A stretch of 27,547 nucleotides of DNA from positions 1 through 27,547 of IMG/VR virus record IMGVR_UViG_3300022200_009232; one strand, 5' to 3'. This DNA is from a virus. Position 1 is the stretch's first letter. Every line of letters starts with the position of its first letter. The notes under the pieces are model-generated. The model made no database searches. It was not told the DNA's origin and saw only the letters and a program-made list of their open reading frames with translations. The position numbers and the translations under genes are program-made. Shown piece by piece: positions 23,753 to 27,547 of the stretch.

Positions 23753-24074
23753 TGCTTTCTCTGAGAGAATCAATGGTTGCACACATGCTGTCGAATAAAA
23801 TCTTCATATCAGTATCTGGTGGAAAACCCATAAACTCTACAGATTTACGAAGATTTTCTTTCATTTCAATTGCTTGAGGATCATTTGAAAGAGACAATCT
23901 AGTATACATCACACGTTGTTTTTCTAACAATGTCGTGAGTATTTCAACATGTTCAAGTTTATCTTCACGGGACATTGCTCCAAAACGTAATATACTTTTG
24001 TAAATTTTTTCTTGAAGTCTATTAATCTGACTCAGTTCTTCCTGAATAATTTCGGATTTGAAAAAATCACTCAT
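23742..24074 (-). CDS. DUF1825 family protein, 110 residues
   Basis: The protein begins MSDFFKSEIIQEELSQINRL and is almost entirely helical, with LLEKQRVMYTRLSLSNDPQA in the middle. This matches my memory of DUF1825, a family of unknown function found in cyanobacteria and their T4-like phages. There are no membrane segments or catalytic motifs. It overlaps the end of gp59 by eight bases and its last codons contain the gp32 -35 box, so it sits inside the replication operon. A role in DNA replication or in altering host physiology is possible but not shown. Its presence supports a cyanobacterial host. Confidence 0.75.
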   Translation of the reverse strand: MSDFFKSEIIQEELSQINRLQEKIYKSILRFGAMSREDKLEHVEILTTLLEKQRVMYTRLSLSNDPQAIEMKENLRKSVEFMGFPPDTDMKILFDSMCATIDSLRESIDT

Positions 24075-24663
24075 CTAAAATTTCCCGTAAAATTTTTTTA
24101 AACTTGAATATATCAATATTTAGGAATGGATTATATTTTTGAATTTTTAAACTTACGGTTTCCCACACAGGGTCTAGCAGTTTTTTATCAAATCTTTCTC
24201 TAAAAGATAATATCTTCTCGCAGATTGATAAAGTTTCAATAGATATTTCTCCACCAAGGAACTTTTTGAGTATAGGTGGATGACCTTTGGAACAATTGAA
24301 GGCATCCTCTAATTTGTTTTCCGAGAAGAATTCTTGCATTTGTTCTTTGTACAAGTAACTCAAACTCTGCTGTCGTTTCATCCACTCGGCGTAGTTTCTT
24401 TCGCCAGAATTGATAATTTCTCCAATCCATAAGTTTTCTGGGTTAGTAGATGCAACAAAATTAGATACTAAAAAATCTACGATTTCTTTATCAGAATACT
24501 TACGAGAAGTCTTCTCAAACCAGTATTTGTCGCGTCGTTTGTTAAATGACGCCACACTTGCCCTAGTTTTTGCTCCGTATTTAAAGAAATCGTATTTTGG
24601 ATTTGTAAAATGATTTTTGAGTGACAAATAATGTTGATAAGTTTCAAATGGTGTCACGATCAT
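24067..24663 (-). CDS. 59: Helicase loader gp59
   Basis: The 198-residue, mainly helical and basic protein matches T4 gp59. It has the segment FNKRRDKYWFEKTSRKYSDK (about 40-59), which aligns with KRRDKYFFQK in T4, then LVSNFVAS and WIGEI. In T4, gp59 binds forked DNA and gp32, and loads the gp41 helicase. The gene order gp33-gp59-gp32 is the same as in T4, with one extra gene between gp59 and gp32. Its ATG overlaps the gp33 stop by four bases. The assignment is strong. Confidence 0.87.
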   Translation of the reverse strand: MIVTPFETYQHYLSLKNHFTNPKYDFFKYGAKTRASVASFNKRRDKYWFEKTSRKYSDKEIVDFLVSNFVASTNPENLWIGEIINSGERNYAEWMKRQQSLSYLYKEQMQEFFSENKLEDAFNCSKGHPPILKKFLGGEISIETLSICEKILSFRERFDKKLLDPVWETVSLKIQKYNPFLNIDIFKFKKILREILDE

Positions 24664-24920
24664 AGAGGAAGTTTTGCCCTTGAAGTTTTTTTCATAAAAT
24701 TAAGTTGAGTCGCATCCCACTTCAATTTTTCTTTGAGTGGTTTTGATACTAACTTAGTAACCGATTCTACCTCAATCTGATTGATTTCGCAATAGTGACA
24801 AATAGCATCAATATAATTGAGTTTTTCTTCGGCAACGATTTTTTCAATCTCTAGGGCAAACCTAGACGGCGTTAGAAACTTCTTCTCTATCGCTTGTTCC
24901 AGTTCCTTGTTTGGTTCCAT
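24660..24920 (-). CDS. 33: Late-promoter transcription accessory protein gp33
   Basis: The 86-residue protein contains FALEIEKIVAEEKLNYIDAI, then CHYCEINQIE and LVSKPLKEKLKWDATQLNF. This is the compact helical pattern I associate with cyanophage gp33. In T4, gp33 tethers RNA polymerase to the sliding clamp at late promoters and acts with gp55. I chose ATG 24920, with GGAAC just upstream, over an ATG at 25025. The latter would overlap the exonuclease gene by 164 bases and add an atypical extension. The remaining overlap is 59 bases. Its place before gp59 agrees with T4 order. Its presence fits the TATAAATA-type promoters in this window. Confidence 0.75.
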   Translation of the reverse strand: MEPNKELEQAIEKKFLTPSRFALEIEKIVAEEKLNYIDAICHYCEINQIEVESVTKLVSKPLKEKLKWDATQLNFMKKTSRAKLPL

Positions 24921-25587
24921 ATTGTTCCAGTTTATCTCCAACAAACTTTCTAATATATTTGTCGAGAAGTTTGATGTACTTTGCTTTGTCTCTTTGTTCA
25001 TAAACGACGCATTCTCCATTTTCACATGCCATGATGATCACAAGTTTTTTGACCATAATACCGGTCATTTCGTAAAGCATACAACCATATGCCATACATT
25101 GAACGAAATAGTGTTCGATCCAGTCTTCTGGTTTTGGTTTCGCAGATGTCTTAAAGTCGATTATCGCTAACTCACCGTTATATTCGGCAATACAATCAAC
25201 AGTCCCAGCAATACCAAGTTCCTTACTATATAGGGAACTTTCTAAAGCATGAATATTATTTATATTGTTAAGTGTTGATTTGGAGATTTTAAAAAGAAAA
25301 TCTGAAATCGGTTGAACTTTTGGTAAATCCTCATTTTTAAGATGATGCTCAACAAGAGTGTGCATATCAGTACCACGACTTGTAGCAGCCTTGGTAATCC
25401 GATTTGCCTCTTCTTCACCAACTTTTTTGCGCCACTTTACAAAGATTTCCTTATTAAAATGACTGGTCACCGAAGTAATGGAGACCAGTCGAATAAGATC
25501 TTCTTGATTTGGTACTTTATAATAACGAACTCCATCAATAGTTTCTCTGTCGAGAGATGGAAGATTCAAATCAATATGATTAAACAT
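24862..25587 (-). CDS. PD-(D/E)XK exonuclease (RecB/Cas4-like)
   Basis: The 241-residue protein carries a complete PD-(D/E)XK nuclease set. H76 is in TDMHTLVEHH, D131 in GTVDCIAEY, D144-F145-K146 in IIDFKTSAK, and Q163-Y167 in VQCMAYG. The QxxxY motif marks the RecB/Cas4/MGME1 branch, which degrades or processes DNA ends. In marine T4-like phages such genes lie next to phoH and the gp33-59-32 block, so a role in host DNA breakdown or replication-end processing is likely. Its ATG overlaps the phoH stop (TAATG). Activity is well supported by motifs; substrate is unknown. Confidence 0.8.
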   Translation of the reverse strand: MFNHIDLNLPSLDRETIDGVRYYKVPNQEDLIRLVSITSVTSHFNKEIFVKWRKKVGEEEANRITKAATSRGTDMHTLVEHHLKNEDLPKVQPISDFLFKISKSTLNNINNIHALESSLYSKELGIAGTVDCIAEYNGELAIIDFKTSAKPKPEDWIEHYFVQCMAYGCMLYEMTGIMVKKLVIIMACENGECVVYEQRDKAKYIKLLDKYIRKFVGDKLEQYGTKQGTGTSDREEVSNAV

Positions 25588-26345
25588 TAAAAACCTGCAT
25601 CAATTTTTGCTGTAAGATATTCTTTGACAAGACCGGAACGAACAATATCTTCGATTCCAAATTCAATTATATCAAATGATGTCATTTTACGCAAGATATT
25701 CATAAAGTCAATAATACCGTTTTTATCATTGGTCTTTGTCAAATCAGACTGTCTTGCATCTCCACAAAAACAAATTTTAGTATTTTCGCCGACACGAGTA
25801 ATAATAGAATCTAATTCATGAAAATTAAGATTCTGAAACTCATCAACAATTACAATAGCATTATCAAGTGTGGTGCCACGAAGGAATGATGTACTCCAGA
25901 ATTTAATAGTTTCTTGAGATTTAAGATTGCCATACAGCATCTCGAAGTCAGCATCGGATGGCATTTGAAACATATACTTTACCATATTCTTATAAGGAAT
26001 TTGGTAAATATCTGCCTTATCTTCATGGTCGCCAGGGAGAAACCCAATTTCTCTGGTAGCAACAAGAGATCTTACAAGATAAATTTTTTCATATGGAGTA
26101 TTCTCTGAAAGAACATCCATCAGTGCATTGTAAAGTGTGATGAAAGTTTTACCTGTGCCCGCGCAACCATAAGCAACTAAATGTTTTCCTTTCTTGTAAG
26201 ACTCAAATAAAACTTTTTGATTTTCTGTAAGTGGTCCAATATCAACTAGATATTCTTGGCTAAGAGGTTTCTTCCTCTTCATCTGCTTTGTGGTGAGTCC
26301 AACCCCAATTGGTTGCTCTGCAGACGCTCTTTTTCTTCTTGTCAT
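25587..26345 (-). CDS. phoH: PhoH-like P-loop ATPase
   Basis: The 252-residue protein has a Walker A motif GCAGTGKT at 60-67, a Walker B motif IVIVDEF with D168 and E169, and GDARQSD at 195-201. This set is diagnostic of the PhoH family, whose core resembles the N-terminal part of superfamily-1 helicases. phoH is very common in marine phages and is often linked to phosphate stress, though its role in infection is not settled. Linkage to RNA handling is another idea. The N-terminal about 35 residues are basic and probably flexible. It lies between an 83-residue gene and the exonuclease gene with almost no spacing. Confidence 0.9.
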   Translation of the reverse strand: MTRRKRASAEQPIGVGLTTKQMKRKKPLSQEYLVDIGPLTENQKVLFESYKKGKHLVAYGCAGTGKTFITLYNALMDVLSENTPYEKIYLVRSLVATREIGFLPGDHEDKADIYQIPYKNMVKYMFQMPSDADFEMLYGNLKSQETIKFWSTSFLRGTTLDNAIVIVDEFQNLNFHELDSIITRVGENTKICFCGDARQSDLTKTNDKNGIIDFMNILRKMTSFDIIEFGIEDIVRSGLVKEYLTAKIDAGF

Positions 26346-26346
26346 G

Positions 26347-26598
26347 TTAACCTAATTTTTTTACATTTGCGCCTGGCATTTTAGATGCTTTATGAAGAAC
26401 ATCATTCCACCCAGGATACTTCGTTTTAAGTTTATTTCTCCAATCACCAACTTCAGTTGCCATTGGTGCAGTAGATGGATCAGACCAATCTCGTGTCCAA
26501 TCCGGGTTATCTTCTTTCCATTGATCCCAAACAGTGTAACTCATAGTCACTTCTTTTTGTTCACCAGTTTTTTTATTTACTATAGGATATGTGGGCAT
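26347..26598 (-). CDS. Small conserved cyanophage protein (MPTYPI...), 83 residues
   Basis: The protein starts MPTYPIVNKKTGEQKEVTMS and is rich in Trp, with five Trp in the middle (DQWKEDNPDWTRDWSDP and VGDWRNK). The opening resembles the first strands of FmdB-type zinc ribbons, but the Cys pairs are missing, so zinc binding is unlikely. I recall similar proteins in other T4-like cyanophages, but no function. The C-terminus is basic (KMPGANVKKLG). It has its own late-type box TCTAAATA 22 bases before the ATG and is followed by phoH after one base, so it may be expressed late in infection. Confidence 0.65.
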   Translation of the reverse strand: MPTYPIVNKKTGEQKEVTMSYTVWDQWKEDNPDWTRDWSDPSTAPMATEVGDWRNKLKTKYPGWNDVLHKASKMPGANVKKLG

Positions 26599-26620
26599 TG
26601 TTAAGAATTCAATACAAAAA

Positions 26621-26628
26621 TATTTAGA
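26621..26628 (-). promoter_or_regulatory. Late-type promoter TCTAAATA for the 83-residue gene
   Basis: The minus strand carries TCTAAATA overlapping the stop of the HNH gene. It would give a leader of about 17 bases before ATG 26598. The CTAAATA core is the same as in the pair at 20004-20043. Confidence 0.5.
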
Positions 26629-27190
26629 CCCACTCTAAAGATCTTTTAGAGAGTTTTTTTATGTGTTCAGAAAATTTATTTAGAGATAAATCCATTTTCA
26701 TAGTATTACATATGTGGCAACAAGATACCGAATTGTTAGAAGTATACCCAACACTGTTATCTTGTCTGTCTATCCCCCAATGTGAGAATGGAATACCAAC
26801 ATTACTTTCTCTTAAAATTGGAGGTTCTCCACAATAATAACAGGATTTTGTAATAATGTCAAAATGTTCTTTTTTTGTTAAAGACCACTCCTTTCCTCTG
26901 TGTTTAGCAGATCTTTTACAATCACCATAAATTTTATTGTGGTAAGATTCTATTGTTTTTTGTTTTCTTCCAGTTTCCTTAGCTCTATCAGATCTAAGAC
27001 AACCACAACTTTTACTTGTTCCTCTTGTTAGATAATCACCTCTAACTAATTTTTCTACTCCACATTCACATTTACATAGAAAACATCTAACAGGACGATT
27101 ACTTGTTCCAAAATATTGAATTGTGGGGGAAGAACTTATAACTTCCCACCTATTAAATTTTTGTCCCTCATTAAGTGTTATTGCTTTCAT
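26624..27190 (-). CDS. Free-standing HNH endonuclease, likely homing
   Basis: From ATG 27190 the protein has 188 residues. An N-terminal DNA-binding-like part holds Cys clusters (FLCKCECGVEKL, KSCGCLRSDRA). The C-terminal HNH domain has CYYCGEPP, then HWGIDRQDNSVGYTSNNS and CCHICNTMK, with paired CxxC zinc ligands. This is the architecture of phage homing nucleases inserted between genes. A GTG at 27205 would add five residues, but it lies at the predicted late start site, so ATG 27190 is preferred. The gene has a perfect TATAAATA and a hairpin overlapping its start codon. It lies directly downstream of thyX, and thymidylate synthase genes are frequent homing targets in T-even phages. Confidence 0.82.
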   Translation of the reverse strand: MKAITLNEGQKFNRWEVISSSPTIQYFGTSNRPVRCFLCKCECGVEKLVRGDYLTRGTSKSCGCLRSDRAKETGRKQKTIESYHNKIYGDCKRSAKHRGKEWSLTKKEHFDIITKSCYYCGEPPILRESNVGIPFSHWGIDRQDNSVGYTSNNSVSCCHICNTMKMDLSLNKFSEHIKKLSKRSLEWV

Positions 27191-27213
27191 AGATATAACA
27201 TACACTATATCTA
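27190..27213 (-). promoter_or_regulatory. Start-codon hairpin of the HNH gene
   Basis: On the minus strand TAGATATA (27213-27206) and TATATCTA (27197-27190) form an 8-bp stem with an 8-base loop. The last paired base is the A of the ATG. A transcript starting at the late promoter would lack nearly all of the 5' arm; read-through transcripts would carry the whole hairpin. Confidence 0.6.
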
Positions 27214-27219
27214 TTTATA
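27212..27219 (-). promoter_or_regulatory. T4-type late promoter TATAAATA for the HNH gene
   Basis: A perfect T4 late box lies on the minus strand 21 bases before ATG 27190, in the short gap after thyX. The predicted start of transcription is about 27206. Confidence 0.65.
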
Positions 27220-27230
27220 CATTCACTACA

Positions 27231-27547
27231 TTACAATACCCAATCTACATCTAAACCTCCAAGTGCTTCGGCACAAGTTGGGAAATGCTCTACAAAAATT
27301 CTTTTACAATCTTTAGCAAGTTTCATGTGCTCTTTTTGTGTTCCATTTTTTTCACGAAGAGCAATATATGTAATCCATGAACGACATGATCCTGTCATGT
27401 AGATTTTGGTAGGCGTTGCCAGAGGAAGCACCATACGAGCACATTCCTTTGCCACGCCAAGATCAAGCATTTGACCATAGAGTGCCATGGCAGAATCAAA
27501 TAATGTCTTTGTCTGACGCTCCAGTTTATCCACAGTTACTGGATCGA
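27231..27547 (-). CDS. thyX: Flavin-dependent thymidylate synthase ThyX, C-terminal part
   Basis: The frame is open to the right edge, so only the last about 105 residues are present. The segments ECARMVLPLATPTKIYMTGS and CRSWITYIALREKNGTQKEH match the ThyX core helix that binds FAD and dUMP (typical pattern ECAR-VLPL, then T-G-RSW-xF-xLR). ThyX makes dTMP from dUMP with methylene-folate and FAD, supplying thymidine for phage replication. A GTG at 27533 is internal and not the true start, since the frame continues upstream (DPVTVDKLER). It is followed by the HNH gene after 40 bases. Confidence 0.9.
   Translation of the reverse strand, partial: DPVTVDKLERQTKTLFDSAMALYGQMLDLGVAKECARMVLPLATPTKIYMTGSCRSWITYIALREKNGTQKEHMKLAKDCKRIFVEHFPTCAEALGGLDVDWVL

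Noticed and set aside
24117-24126. CTAAATA on the minus strand inside gp59
   Set aside because: It lies about 50 bases before the DUF1825 start and inside coding sequence. It could be a promoter, but nothing else supports it.
24921-25025. Longer gp33 starting at 25025
   Set aside because: It would overlap the exonuclease gene by 164 bases and add a low-complexity extension. ATG 24920 has a better ribosome site and the usual length.
27191-27205. GTG start at 27205 for the HNH gene
   Set aside because: It lies at the predicted late transcription start and in the hairpin loop; ATG 27190 is the natural start.

Overview
The window looks like part of the genome of a T4-like contractile-tailed phage infecting marine cyanobacteria (Synechococcus or Prochlorococcus). 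The evidence is a run of T4-type genes (gp4, gp48, gp53, gp26, gp32, gp59, gp33), together with phoH, thyX, a DUF1825 gene (a cyanobacterial family) and very large, AT-rich tail-fibre genes. All identifications come from reading the sequence and from remembered family motifs. No database search was run.

Left edge (1-870): an accessory cluster on the minus strand. It holds a cut-off HNH endonuclease gene with its own T4-late-type promoter and a palindrome, two tRNA genes, a 55-residue Phd/YefM-like antitoxin, and a 64-residue unknown gene behind a near-consensus sigma-70 promoter.

Tail block (895-20002, minus strand), read 20002 to 895: a tail-tube-like protein (possibly gp54), gp26 and an out-of-frame gp51-like reading frame, a tape-measure-like protein, a tail protein with an M23-peptidase domain, a hub protein, an OB-fold spike base, a helical/beta structural protein, a beta-helix spike, a beta-helix fibre-like protein, a small structural protein and a 2176-residue fibre. 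The fibre carries two seven-bladed FG-GAP propellers and a C-terminal S74 chaperone. Most genes abut or overlap.

Plus-strand block (20044-22709): gp4 head-completion nuclease, an unknown protein, gp48 tube cap and gp53 wedge. This block diverges from the tail block through a 41-base gap in which two late-type promoters face each other.

Replication and late-transcription block (22740-27547, minus strand), read right to left: partial thyX, an inserted HNH gene, an 83-residue conserved protein, phoH, a PD-(D/E)XK exonuclease, gp33, gp59, DUF1825 and gp32. The order gp33-gp59-gp32 matches T4. gp32 has its own sigma-70 promoter, a repeat-bearing leader and a strong terminator.

Most notable observations: (1) a canonical UUUUUUC slippery site two codons before the gp26 stop leads in the -1 frame into a 62-residue gp51-like extension with no AUG at its start, implying a gp26-gp51 frameshift fusion; (2) the M23 domain appears circularly permuted, with all five active-site residues present in rotated order; (3) both HNH genes have a TATAAATA late promoter followed by a hairpin before the start codon, resembling the control of T4 I-TevI; (4) an orphan antitoxin; (5) a class-II tRNA scaffold with a UAU anticodon loop.
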